Below are positions 56,287 to 64,000 of a DNA stretch of 64,000 nucleotides, piece by piece. This DNA is from Pseudomonas poae (GTDB taxonomy: Bacteria; Pseudomonadota; Gammaproteobacteria; Pseudomonadales; Pseudomonadaceae). The notes under the pieces were generated by a model. That model worked only from the letters and a program-made list of their open reading frames with translations. It had not been told where the DNA came from and ran no database searches. The stretch spans positions 1 through 64,000 of the forward strand of contig NZ_JYLI01000026.1 of NCBI RefSeq assembly GCF_001439785.1. Reading direction: 5' to 3'. The first letter of the stretch is position 1. Each line of letters opens with the position of its first letter. Both the position numbers and the translations under genes were made by a program.

Positions 56287-57470
56287 ATGCTATTCCCTCC
56301 AGTCGCTGGCAACGTGTCCTGCAGCAATGTACCCAGCAACTGCATGAGCGCTGGCCAGCACGCCCTACCACTGAACAGCCCTCCAACCAGGCTCTACAGG
56401 CTGGCTTTCTGTTTAGTGGCCAATCACACGAAGTCGTGCCACGTCGGCTGCTGTTGGATAATCGGCTGACGCCATTGGAGCGAAATGCCTGGCAGGTATT
56501 TCGACTCATGCTGCAAGGCCAGGGCGTGGTCACGCCGCGCTATGAGGATTTGCAGCCTTACCTCTCGAGCGTGCCCTACGGTGCGTCAGCCTCGCGTGAA
56601 ACCATTGCTCGCGTGTTGACGATGCTCAGGCTCACTCGTTGGCTCAGCTTGGTTAGCCGCGGTCGCGATCAAATCAGCGGGCGGCTACAAGGTTCTTTGT
56701 ATGTTCTGCACGATGAACCGTTAACCCCCTCCGAAGCCATGGAGCTCGATCAGGATTACCTAGAACTGGTCGGACATGCCCTCGGACATACGACAAAGGC
56801 CGTGCGTATTGTCGCTCAGCACATTGTGGAGGAGGTCCGACAGGACACGAATATCGATCAGGGTCGGTTACCGACGCGGCTGGACAGTTGGGGCGAACAG
56901 TGGGCGCAGCAAGGCTTGGATCAGCCACCCGGTGATGCATTCCACGATTCCGAACATGGGGAAGATCACAGCGTTCGGAATCGCGCAGGCCCTCGTTCGG
57001 ATTCCGAATCAGGCTCGAACCCTAACGTTTCCAGCAGCGTTCGGAATCCGAACGCTGCCTGTACTGTATTAAAAGAAAGTAAATGTACAGTACCGCGCGC
57101 GATCTCTACTGTGGATAACCTGCACTGGCCCACTTCGCTGCGCCTGAACCCAAGCGAACGTCAGGCCGTCGCCGTGGCGCTGAACAAGCTCAACCCAGCG
57201 GATCAGCAGGCCGTGCTTAACGAAGCAGGGGCACGCTGTGCGGCCGGTGGTATACGCAAGCCAGCGGCCTATCTGATGGGCTTGGCCCAGCGTGCGCTGA
57301 AGGGCGACTTTCGTCCTTGGGCAAGTCAGGCCGAACCATCACCCATCACAGAACCGCCCCCAACCGCCCCCTCGCGGCCATCTCGAAAAAAGGGCGAACC
57401 TGCATCAGCCCTCGCCCAAGCGTACCTAAATGAGCTGCGCCAACTGCGTGGAGGCAGTGGACGTCACTAG
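56283..57470 (+). CDS. STY4528-type pathogenicity-island/ICE replication protein
   Basis: About 395 aa. The N-terminal part has LLDNRLTPLERNAWQVFRLMLQGQGVVTPRYEDLQPYL (HTH) and SRETIARVLTMLRLTRWLSLVSRGRD. A linker rich in Ser, Asn and Arg lies at about 215-275, and the C-terminal region has GGIRKPAAYLMGLAQRALKGDF. Known members are replication initiation proteins of SPI-7-like islands. The linker DNA carries repeated TTCGGAAT-type palindromes that may be origin iterons. The start overlaps the DUF2857 stop. Confidence 0.82.
   Translation: MNAIPSSRWQRVLQQCTQQLHERWPARPTTEQPSNQALQAGFLFSGQSHEVVPRRLLLDNRLTPLERNAWQVFRLMLQGQGVVTPRYEDLQPYLSSVPYGASASRETIARVLTMLRLTRWLSLVSRGRDQISGRLQGSLYVLHDEPLTPSEAMELDQDYLELVGHALGHTTKAVRIVAQHIVEEVRQDTNIDQGRLPTRLDSWGEQWAQQGLDQPPGDAFHDSEHGEDHSVRNRAGPRSDSESGSNPNVSSSVRNPNAACTVLKESKCTVPRAISTVDNLHWPTSLRLNPSERQAVAVALNKLNPADQQAVLNEAGARCAAGGIRKPAAYLMGLAQRALKGDFRPWASQAEPSPITEPPPTAPSRPSRKKGEPASALAQAYLNELRQLRGGSGRH
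56946..57054. repeat. Iteron-like repeats TTCGGAAT/ATTCCGAA inside the replication gene
   Basis: Copies at 56946-56955 (GATTCCGAAC), 56972-56981 (CGTTCGGAAT), 56995-57009 (GTTCGGATTCCGAAT) and 57038-57054 (CGTTCGGAATCCGAACG, palindromic about a central base). They lie within 110 bp of linker-coding sequence. Repeats of this sort within or beside an initiator gene are typical of origins; this is inference. Confidence 0.55.
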
Positions 57471-57692
57471 ATTTGATGCCAGTGGCATCAAATCCATAGA
57501 GTTCCAATCTACGAAAATATCGGACCGAACCATGGAGCGTTTAGGGAAACGCCTGGGCGTAGTTCCAAATAAACGTAGACGTCAGGCATTTGCCCTCTCT
57601 CACCAAACCGAACAGACCGCATTCAGCTTTTTGGCTGCCCTTGACTCTCATCTGTCGCAACGTCCCGTCCAAGCCTATGCGAGGACAACACC

Positions 57693-58448
57693 ATGGCCGA
57701 TCACTATCAACTCAATCTAGGTTCATTGCGCAGCAGCATCACCTTAACCCTGCACACTCACCATGCAGCCCGTATCTGGCAAGGTCGAAACGCACGTGAG
57801 GGCGTCCACTCAATCATGGGTATGGCCGGTTACATCAGTGTCACCAACCTGATCAAACAAACCGCGGCCCAGGACGATCCCTATGCCGATTGGGCCATCG
57901 TGCAGCTCGAAGAAAAATTGATGCAGGCAAAGGCCGGGATGCGGGAACTGACTCAACAGTTAGACCGAATAAGACAGGATCTGCCGACACAGATCGACAT
58001 GGGGGACAACCTCAACATCCACCCAGTCACTTTGCCATTGTACATCGGCAGTCAGCTGGGTTTTCTGGCGGTTTACCTGCTAACCGACTACGACACGCTG
58101 GTCCGCCATACCCTCTTGGCCCATCACACGGCGTTGATCGGCCGAAGAGACATGGAAGCCTGGATCGACGACGGTGCCCACCTGTTACGCAGCCTGTTCG
58201 GTCAGGCGCAACGTTATCGACATGCCGGCGTTACACGCGATGATATGGCCGCAAATAATGCCCGCGCCCTGGCGGCCGTGGAGAAGTATGGATTGCCCCC
58301 GATGGACATCCTTGAGGGTCATCGCCGTTCTCAGTTTGCACCGCCGATCATTCGCCGTGGTGCTGTAGCAGTGGATGACGCTGACGCTTTGGCAGAGGTA
58401 GTAGACGGTCCGTCTGCGAGCGTAGATGAGTCGGAGGCTGATGCATGA
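57693..58448 (+). CDS. PFL_4669-family ICE protein (TIGR03761)
   Basis: 251 aa of the conserved ICE family named for PFL_4669. Features are LGSLRSSITLTLHTHHAARIWQGR near the start, LPLYIGSQLGFLAVYLLTDYDTLVRHTLLAHHTALIG near 111-147 and EKYGLPPMDILEGHRRSQFAPPIIRRG near 200. Function unknown, probably in replication or maintenance, as it is always near ssb and topB. GAGG precedes the ATG. The region 57471-57692 upstream holds no gene I can support. Confidence 0.85.
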   Translation: MADHYQLNLGSLRSSITLTLHTHHAARIWQGRNAREGVHSIMGMAGYISVTNLIKQTAAQDDPYADWAIVQLEEKLMQAKAGMRELTQQLDRIRQDLPTQIDMGDNLNIHPVTLPLYIGSQLGFLAVYLLTDYDTLVRHTLLAHHTALIGRRDMEAWIDDGAHLLRSLFGQAQRYRHAGVTRDDMAANNARALAAVEKYGLPPMDILEGHRRSQFAPPIIRRGAVAVDDADALAEVVDGPSASVDESEADA

Positions 58449-58963
58449 ATCCCATGATCCCGATTCAGCCAATGCCCTTCGAAGCGTTAACACCGGATGC
58501 CTATCGGCAGCTCGAACACGCCGCCTCCCTAAAAGGCCTTTTAAAACCTTTTAAGGGTAAGGGGGAGTTGGAGCACCTGGCGCAGGTGGCGAGAGAAATC
58601 GAGGCGCAGTTATGTCGCCTGATGGAGGCTGTGGTGCAGCAAGCCGGGCAGCCACCGTACTCGCTATTGAAGATACGATTGGTGCTGCAGAAGACCAGTG
58701 CGGGCAGCACCCTTTTGCGTTGGCGCACCCGTGATTTCTCTCGCATGGGTGTGGCGGTTTGGGAACATCAGATCTCCAACAAAGCGTTGCCGCAGATCGT
58801 ACGAGAGGAACTGCACCGTTTCGAATGCGCGCGCATCACACTAAACATGCAAATGAGTGTGGTGCATTCGCTCTACCGCCAGGCTACGACCTGCGCGATC
58901 AACATGGCCAGTGCCGAACAGTTACTGCGCCAGTTCACACCCGCAGTGGAGAAAACACGATGA
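58445..58963 (+). CDS. DUF3158-family ICE protein
   Basis: 172 aa, of unknown function (DUF3158), conserved in this ICE type. Features are LEHAASLKGLLKPFKGKGELEHLAQVAREIEAQL and LVLQKTSAGSTLLRWRTRDFSRMGVAVWEH. The start overlaps the PFL_4669 stop by 4 bp and its end overlaps the SSB start by 4 bp, so expression is coupled. Confidence 0.82.
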   Translation: MNPMIPIQPMPFEALTPDAYRQLEHAASLKGLLKPFKGKGELEHLAQVAREIEAQLCRLMEAVVQQAGQPPYSLLKIRLVLQKTSAGSTLLRWRTRDFSRMGVAVWEHQISNKALPQIVREELHRFECARITLNMQMSVVHSLYRQATTCAINMASAEQLLRQFTPAVEKTR

Positions 58964-59415
58964 GTACTTTTTTCGTCGGCGAAGGCAATATCGGCAGTGC
59001 GCCAGAGTTCCAGGAGTTCGCCTCAGGCAATGACGAGCCACGGCGTTTGCTACGGCTGAATGTGTACTTCGACAACCCCATCCCACGTGAGGGCAGCTAT
59101 GAAGATCGGGGCGGCTATTGGGCGCCGGTTGAGCTCTGGCACCGTGAGGCTGAACACTGGAGCACGCTGTACCAGAAAGGCATGCGCGTGTTGGTCGAAG
59201 GTCGTACGGTGCGCGATGAGTGGGAGGACAGCGAAGACAATGCACGGGTGACCTTCAAGATCGAGGCCCGTCGAGTCGGCATCCTGCCTCACCGGGTGCA
59301 CAGCGTGGTCATGCGGGAACGCTCCAGTGAACCGCCGGCCGCTCAAAATACTGAGCAGGCCAGCTCGCCGACGTCGAAATCCAAGAAACACAGAGGGCAA
59401 TCACCTAAGGCCTGA
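58960..59415 (+). CDS. ssb: Single-stranded DNA-binding protein, ICE type
   Basis: About 151 aa. The OB-fold is visible (MSTFFVGEGNIGSAPEFQEFASGNDEPRRLLRLNVYFDNP, then WAPVELWHREAEHWSTLYQKGMRVLVEGRTVRDEW). The C-terminal tail is Ser/Pro/Lys-rich and lacks the acidic DDDIPF tip of chromosomal SSB, so protein contacts differ. It binds ssDNA during ICE transfer or replication. The long upstream frame is a shadow; ATG 58960 overlaps the DUF3158 stop. Confidence 0.88.
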   Translation: MSTFFVGEGNIGSAPEFQEFASGNDEPRRLLRLNVYFDNPIPREGSYEDRGGYWAPVELWHREAEHWSTLYQKGMRVLVEGRTVRDEWEDSEDNARVTFKIEARRVGILPHRVHSVVMRERSSEPPAAQNTEQASSPTSKSKKHRGQSPKA

Positions 59416-59556
59416 ACAACTTCAGGCATAAAAATTGCGCCTTTGCGCGAAGTTCCTGGCCTGTCACTGCTCGCTGCTCATGAAGCCCCCCACCCAGTTA
59501 CGAACGCTCAAATAAGGTAGCAGCTTCAGCCCATTCAAGGCCGCCCTCACCGACTA

Positions 59557-59589
59557 ATATGAGGAACCTGCCATTCAGGTTTCTCATAT
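59557..59589 (+). other. Hairpin in the topB leader
   Basis: ATATGAGGAACCTG (59557-59570) pairs with CAGGTTTCTCATAT (59576-59589), one mismatch, 5-base loop. It lies 55 bp before topB without a T run, so it is a leader structure or operator rather than a terminator. Confidence 0.45.
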
Positions 59590-59643
59590 CTCGCCCCGGC
59601 GACTTCGAACAACGCTGCTCCGAACTCAATCCGGAGTAGTTAT

Positions 59644-61611
59644 ATGCGCCTCTTCCTCTGCGAAAAACCTTCCCAGGGTCGTGACATCGCCAAGGTTCTC
59701 GGAGCCACTCGGCGTGGCGATGGTTGCCTGATCGGCCCCGAGACAACTGTCACCTGGTGTATCGGCCACCTACTGGAGACGGCCCCGCCTGAAGCCTACA
59801 GCACTCAGTACAAGAATTGGTCGTTGGATCATCTACCGATCATTCCGGCGCAGTGGCAAGTGGAGATCAAACCCAAGACTGCCGCGCAGTTCAAAATCAT
59901 CAAACGCCTGCTCAGCGAAGCCACCACCGTTGTCATCGCAACCGACGCCGACCGCGAAGGTGAGATGATTGCCCGCGAATTATTGGAGCTCTGCCAGTAC
60001 CAAGGCTCTGTTCAGCGCCTCTGGCTGTCCGCACTCAACGCAGCATCGATTCGCAGGGCACTGACCTCGCTGAAGTCTGGTCAGGAAACCTTCCCGCTCT
60101 ATCACTCGGCCCTCGCCCGTAGCCGTGCCGACTGGCTGATCGGCATGAACCTCAGTCGTTTGTTTACCCTTCTTGGTCGGCGGGCAGGCTACGACGGCGT
60201 TTTGTCAGTGGGGCGCGTCCAGACACCCACCTTACGTCTGGTGGTCGATCGGGACCGTGCGATTGCCGGCTTCGTCCCGGTGCCTTACTGGAACATTGAG
60301 GTACACCTATCGTCGATGGGCCAGCGATTCATCGCGTCGTGGTTACCGCCATGCTCAGGACGGGACGAGTCGGGGCGTTGCCTACAACAAGTGCTTGCCC
60401 ATCACGCGGTCCAAACAATCACCGACGAGAAGTCCGCCACGGTAATCTCGTTACATACTGAGCATTTCCGAGAACCGCCGCCCCTGCCCTTCGACCTAAG
60501 CACGTTGCAAGAAGTCTGCTCGCGTAAGCTGGGGCTCGGCGTCCAGGAAACCCTGAACATCGCCCAAGCCCTGTATGAAACCCACAAGGCCACCACCTAC
60601 CCGCGCAGCGATTGCCGCTATTTGCCGGAGAATATGTTCAACGAGGCACCCGCGGTACTCGATGCCCTGCTCAAAACGGATCCTACACTCAAACCTGCAT
60701 TCGGGGGCCTCGATCAAACATTGCGCTCCCGCGCATGGAACAATGCCAAGGTCACCGCGCACCACGGCATCATCCCCACCACCGAGCCGGCAAACCTGGT
60801 GCGGATGTCCGAACAAGAACGCCATGTCTACGAACTGATCCGTAGCCACTACCTAGCGCAGTTTCTTCCGCCTCATGAGTTTGATCGGACCCAGGTCGAA
60901 CTGGCGTGTGGCGAAGAACGATTGACCGCTGTGGGCAAACTGATCTTGGTCCAGGGCTGGAAAAGCTCGCTCTCCGAAAACACCGAGGAGGATGAGCCCA
61001 GTCACAAATCCCAAGTCTTACCCATCTTGCAACAGGGCACGCAGTGCGCAGTGGACAATGTCGAACTCAAATCCATGCGAACTGCCGCTCCTAAACCTCT
61101 CACCGAGGGTGATCTGATCAAGGCGATGAAAAACGTCGCCAAGCTTGTCAATGACCCACGCCTGAAACAGAAACTTCGGGACACCACCGGTATCGGTACT
61201 GAAGCCACGCGAGCCGGCATTATCAAAGGGTTGATTGATCGCGGTTATTTACTGAAGAAAAAACGCGCGTTAATAGCTACGGCGGCGGCCCATACCCTGA
61301 TCGAGGCGGTACCCGCTGCAGTTGCGGATCCTGGCATGACCGCGATCTGGGAGCAGGCGCTTGACGAAATCGAAGCGGGACGCCTGACCTTGGAGGCGTT
61401 CGTCGCAAAGCAGGCGAACTGGATTGTTAAGCTGGTCGAACACTATGGAGCGCTCAACTTGTCGATACCGGTCGAAGCCGGCCCGGCCTGCCCCATTTGC
61501 AATGCCTCAATGATCAAGCGGAAGGGCAAATCTGGGCCGTTCTGGTCATGCTCGCAGTATCCGAACTGCAAGGGCACTACGCAGTTCAGAAAAGAGACGC
61601 GCCGCCCATGA
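59644..61611 (+). CDS. topB: DNA topoisomerase III, ICE-encoded
   Basis: 655 aa type IA topoisomerase. TOPRIM domain at the N-terminus (MRLFLCEKPSQGRDIAKVLG; TDADREGEMIARELL near 100-115). The active-site Tyr is in TTYPRSDCRYLPE near 319. The C-terminal zinc ribbon reads CPICNASMIKRKGKSGPFWSCSQYPNCKG near 617-645. It decatenates ssDNA-containing structures during element replication or transfer. GGAG lies upstream of the ATG. It is related to but shorter than the chromosomal copy and belongs to the ICE topB group. Confidence 0.93.
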   Translation: MRLFLCEKPSQGRDIAKVLGATRRGDGCLIGPETTVTWCIGHLLETAPPEAYSTQYKNWSLDHLPIIPAQWQVEIKPKTAAQFKIIKRLLSEATTVVIATDADREGEMIARELLELCQYQGSVQRLWLSALNAASIRRALTSLKSGQETFPLYHSALARSRADWLIGMNLSRLFTLLGRRAGYDGVLSVGRVQTPTLRLVVDRDRAIAGFVPVPYWNIEVHLSSMGQRFIASWLPPCSGRDESGRCLQQVLAHHAVQTITDEKSATVISLHTEHFREPPPLPFDLSTLQEVCSRKLGLGVQETLNIAQALYETHKATTYPRSDCRYLPENMFNEAPAVLDALLKTDPTLKPAFGGLDQTLRSRAWNNAKVTAHHGIIPTTEPANLVRMSEQERHVYELIRSHYLAQFLPPHEFDRTQVELACGEERLTAVGKLILVQGWKSSLSENTEEDEPSHKSQVLPILQQGTQCAVDNVELKSMRTAAPKPLTEGDLIKAMKNVAKLVNDPRLKQKLRDTTGIGTEATRAGIIKGLIDRGYLLKKKRALIATAAAHTLIEAVPAAVADPGMTAIWEQALDEIEAGRLTLEAFVAKQANWIVKLVEHYGALNLSIPVEAGPACPICNASMIKRKGKSGPFWSCSQYPNCKGTTQFRKETRRP

Positions 61612-61653
61612 CAGTTCGGTTGAGATCAACATGACGTTGGGTTGGTACACAGG

Positions 61654-61911
61654 TCAGTGCATCATCAGTGGCGCCTGATCCCGCTCCAAATCGATCAAAG
61701 GTTGTCCGACTTCACGGGCCAAAGCGATACCTGTCGAAATCCATATCTGCCCCAGTTCGTTGAAGGCTTTTAGGTGGGCAGGATCTTCGTTGAGCCAAAG
61801 AACAAGGCGTTCGAAGTGTTCGGGGTTATCCGGGCAATCATGAATCTTGATGAACAACTCCAGTGTTCGATCCCAAATCACATCCATGACGTCCTTTCTC
61901 TCATCTTCCAT
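61654..61911 (-). CDS. DUF4880-only protein (FecR N-terminal-like)
   Basis: About 85 aa. The motif LFIKIHDCPDNPEHFERLVLWLNEDPAHLKAFNELGQIW matches the N-terminal DUF4880 region of FecR/PupR-type sigma regulators, which contact ECF sigma factors. No transmembrane or FecR periplasmic domain follows, so it is a stand-alone domain. It lies on the minus strand between topB and the XRE regulator. ATG 61911, 6 bp after a TTG in frame, has AGGG upstream. It may be an anti-sigma-like factor or a remnant. Confidence 0.65.
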   Translation of the reverse strand: MEDERKDVMDVIWDRTLELFIKIHDCPDNPEHFERLVLWLNEDPAHLKAFNELGQIWISTGIALAREVGQPLIDLERDQAPLMMH

Positions 61912-62119
61912 GTTCAACCATCCCTCAACATGGTCCTTTCAGACCGTCGCTCTTACTAACCAATCTGGACTCTGATCCCTGAAGGGACAGAAACCACGTC
62001 GCGATACTCAGCTGTTTCATTCACTATAACAACCCAATGAGTCGATACTCAACCCTTAAGGATGTTTATGTCAACGGGTCTTTGCTCAACCATTCGGGTT
62101 GAACTGGAGAACTCATCAT

Positions 62120-62461
62120 TTGGCACATAAACATCCAACCCAAGCCCAAATCGGGCGCATGATCGCGAAGCACCGCAGCGAGCGTAATCTGACCCAGGAA
62201 GAGGTGGCTGAACGTTTAGGGATCGGTAGCGAAGCTATATCGCGCCTGGAACGGGGTGTAGTGGAGCTTTCAGTGGTCAAGCTGATGCAACTGGCTGATA
62301 TTTTCGATTGCCGGATGGATGAACTCCTGACGGCATCGAGTAATCGCCCCAATGACCAGGGTCAGATGATCGCGGGCCTGCTGAGTGGACTGAAAGAAAG
62401 CGACCGTGCCTTTATCTTGGCAACCGTCGAACAATTAGCCGCACATCTCGGCAGTAAGTGA
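62120..62461 (+). CDS. XRE-family (Cro/CI-type) HTH regulator
   Basis: About 113 aa. The HTH IGRMIAKHRSERNLTQEEVAERLGIGSEAISRLERGVVELSVVKLMQLADIFDCRMDELL is complete. A short C-terminal helix region may mediate oligomers. TTG 62120 is chosen because GGAGA lies 9 bases upstream; a TTG at 62099 and an ATG at 62159 are alternatives. It is probably a repressor of ICE genes and lies divergent from the DUF4880 gene. Confidence 0.8.
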   Translation: MAHKHPTQAQIGRMIAKHRSERNLTQEEVAERLGIGSEAISRLERGVVELSVVKLMQLADIFDCRMDELLTASSNRPNDQGQMIAGLLSGLKESDRAFILATVEQLAAHLGSK

Positions 62462-62669
62462 GCTCTTTTATCGTGCTAAACGTAGCGTTTTATGAAGGGG
62501 ACCTGCAGGCTTGACGTCGTGTTGACCTCTCTGCTGTAGTAACTTCGGATAATCGCCAACGGCGACCCAAGACCGATTAGCTCCGGGCAGTTCGGTCAAA
62601 CTCTTCGAGTTCGGAGCCTCCTCTTCTGCGGGATCTCGTTCCCGTTTTGTGCTCGACCTGATTGTGGTG

Positions 62670-62714
62670 GCGGATGACCACTGTTGCCTCTACCCGGCAA
62701 TAGCGGTCATCCGC
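62670..62714. repeat. Long inverted repeat in non-coding ICE region
   Basis: GCGGATGACCACTGTTGCC at 62670-62688 pairs with GGCAATAGCGGTCATCCGC at 62696-62714 (17 of 19), 7-base loop. No T run follows. Hairpins this strong are typical of origins of replication or transfer and of structured RNA. Confidence 0.6.
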
Positions 62715-62905
62715 TTCGGCGATCGTATTCAGTCCCGGAGCCCACCGGGGAAACACAGGGCACCCTTTGTGCGCGGATGCGTGCCAGCATATTCCGACCC
62801 AGGCCACGACAAGGGTCGGTTGGCGAATCATTGCGCAGTGCAACCAAGTTTTGCGAGGAGCTTGTCGACTGCGTAAGACCGTCAAAGGTGGTTTTTCTCT
62901 TCCTC

Positions 62906-62940
62906 GCCTGGCACACCACCAGGCCACTCTTCTTTTTTTT
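62906..62940 (+). terminator. Terminator-like hairpin with T run
   Basis: GCCTGG (62906-62911) pairs with CCAGGC (62919-62924), followed by ACTCTTC and T8. It may end a transcript from the XRE gene or from the non-coding region. Confidence 0.5.
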
Positions 62941-63302
62941 CATTTTCTTAATTCCAGTGACTACCAACGTATTCCGGCCTTAAAAAATCGGGTTGTAGCG
63001 TCTTGACGCTCCCCTGTGACAGGCTTATACAAAGGGCGTGGTTTGCTGTCGTTGACAGCCCAGCCCAGGTAGCCAAAACCTTCAAGGCTACGCCAAGTTA
63101 GTGGTGGTTTACCCAAGTGCGATCAGCGTTCGGAAGCTCGCGCGGTTGCCGCTTAAGCGGTGATGAATGCCGACTACTCCATGCCTGCGGATTACCACCG
63201 CAGAAGCTCCTCTGCTGCACAGCTATTCCCCCAGAAGCATCACTCTGATGGTCATCGGCTTGCCGGTGACGAGTCGTTCATTGCTTGACTTCATCTTACC
63301 CA

Positions 63303-63332
63303 CCCTGACGGGGGCTCACTTTCCCGTCAGGG
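63303..63332 (+). promoter_or_regulatory. Leader hairpin before the STY4534 gene
   Basis: A perfect 10-bp stem CCCTGACGGG/CCCGTCAGGG with a 10-base loop lies 41 bp before the start codon. No T run follows, so a control role at mRNA or DNA level is more likely than termination. Confidence 0.45.
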
Positions 63333-63372
63333 ACTGTGCGTCACCGTTTTCCCTTGAAACAGGAGAATCACC

Positions 63373-63954
63373 ATGGCCTACGCCAACCAATCCCAAGAAG
63401 CGACCTCTTACTTCAACCTGCACACCGCCGGTATCGGCTACCTCAACCGTGTGCGTGAAGTACAGGCCCGCCGCGGTCAGCCATTCATGGCCTGCGATAT
63501 AGCAGCCTTGCATGGTGCCTCCGATGCAGTGGAGTACACCCGCTTTGATTGCAAAGTCGCTGGTGGCGAAGCTGACCGTTTGATTCGTCTCTATATGGAC
63601 GCCGTCAAGGCCCAGAAAAAGGTTTTGCTGTCGTTCCGTATTGGTGACCTGTGGATCGACCCATTTCTCTATGAGAAAGGCGATAAACAAGGCCAACCTG
63701 GCGCCAGCCTGAAAGGTCGTTTGCTGTTCATCGACTGGATCAAGGTCAATGGCAAGCTCGAATACAAAGCGCCCGCCAGGCAGGAAGCAACAGCACCTGC
63801 TGAGCAAGCGCCAAACAATGAATCATCCCCAACATCGGCTGATGTCGAAACTAAGGATATCGGTAATCCAACAGAGCTCAGGACTAAACCTGCATCTCCA
63901 ACCACTCCCGGTACGGCCCGCCGTGTCACCACACGTGCTGTTCAGTCCGCCTGA
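63373..63954 (+). CDS. STY4534-family ICE replication protein (DUF3577)
   Basis: 193 aa. Conserved part 1-140: FNLHTAGIGYLNRVREVQARRGQPFMACDIAALHGASDAVEYTRFDCKVAGGEADRLIRLYMDAV, then VLLSFRIGDLWIDPFLYEKGDKQGQPGASLKGRLLFIDWIKVNGKLEY. A low-complexity Pro/Thr/Ala tail follows. It is a marker of SPI-7/PFGI-1-type elements; annotated in the family as an ICE replication protein. AGGAG lies upstream of the ATG. A terminator closes the gene at the window edge. Confidence 0.88.
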   Translation: MAYANQSQEATSYFNLHTAGIGYLNRVREVQARRGQPFMACDIAALHGASDAVEYTRFDCKVAGGEADRLIRLYMDAVKAQKKVLLSFRIGDLWIDPFLYEKGDKQGQPGASLKGRLLFIDWIKVNGKLEYKAPARQEATAPAEQAPNNESSPTSADVETKDIGNPTELRTKPASPTTPGTARRVTTRAVQSA

Positions 63955-63976
63955 ACAATCCATGATGTTTTACATC

Positions 63977-64000
63977 AAGGCGCTCAATCGAGCGCCTTTT
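63977..64000 (+). terminator. Rho-independent terminator after STY4534 gene
   Basis: AAGGCGCTC pairs perfectly with GAGCGCCTT across the loop AATC, with T's running to the window end. Confidence 0.75.

Larger units (their letters stand above)
62462..63372. other. 0.9 kb structured non-coding ICE region
   Basis: No gene is supported on either strand. Strong symmetry elements lie within: a 19-bp-arm hairpin at 62670-62714 (17 of 19 paired), a T-tailed hairpin at 62906-62940, an inverted repeat GTCATCGG...CCGGTGAC near 63250, and a perfect 10-bp stem at 63303-63332. It precedes the STY4534 gene. It could be an origin region, a long leader RNA, or both. Confidence 0.5.

Noticed and set aside
57430..57720. 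96-codon frame between the replication gene and the PFL_4669 gene
   Set aside because: It overlaps both neighbours, lacks a ribosome-binding site and shows no family resemblance.
62577..62983. Several 75-116-codon frames in the non-coding ICE region
   Set aside because: They occur on both strands over strong inverted repeats, with no start signals or recognisable domains.

Overview
The window looks like a Pseudomonas chromosome, most likely of the P. fluorescens group. Evidence: several large chemoreceptors, Pseudomonas-type catBCA/catR and antABC/antR modules, a GabD-like dehydrogenase next to a polyamine-type ABC transporter, and an integrative-conjugative-element core of the PFL_4669/STY4534 type. 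The species call is inference; no rRNA or tRNA gene was seen.

Layout. (1) 1-9.3 kb: a nitrate/nitrite-sensing-type chemoreceptor with a sigma-28-like promoter, then a gene-sparse, AT-richer island holding an SDR, a LysR protein reduced to its HTH domain, a possible small RNA, and a three-gene group of cyclase-family hydrolase, DMSO-reductase-type molybdoenzyme and GlcG-like protein. (2) 9.4-25.2 kb: a catabolic regulon for an amine or omega-amino acid. A GntR/FCD regulator lies divergent to a class III aminotransferase. A minus-strand operon (potA-D-H-I-like transporter, then etfB-etfA) faces a plus-strand operon (SDR, succinate-semialdehyde-type dehydrogenase, LhgO-like FAD oxidoreductase), followed by a chemoreceptor. 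The same ATGATGCATCAT-type palindrome lies in both divergent promoter regions. A group II intron sits just behind the etfA terminator. (3) 25.8-35.1 kb: a dCache chemoreceptor, the catBCA operon with divergent catR (catechol to muconolactone to the enol-lactone), a second, related dCache chemoreceptor and an outer-membrane porin. (4) 35.7-51.6 kb: LysR, APC permease, GSA-type aminotransferase, AraC-type antR, and a ten-gene plus-strand run. The run contains antABC (anthranilate to catechol, feeding cat) and then a second complete Rieske dioxygenase (reductase, alpha, beta) with an isochorismatase-fold protein, an SDR, a dienelactone-hydrolase/NTF2-like fusion and an aldehyde dehydrogenase. The substrate of this second part is unknown and it is the best candidate for an undescribed pathway. 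(5) 51.9-64 kb: ICE backbone: unknown protein, AlpA, ParA, small protein, ParB-like, DUF2857, STY4528-type replication protein, PFL_4669, DUF3158, SSB, topoisomerase III, DUF4880-only protein, XRE regulator, a 0.9 kb hairpin-rich non-coding segment and STY4534 (DUF3577).

How parts fit: antABC makes catechol and catBCA consumes it, though the two are 10 kb apart under separate regulators. Chemoreceptors next to transport and degradation genes suggest coupled chemotaxis and catabolism. The ICE boundary probably lies in 51.64-51.90 kb; no attachment site was recognised.
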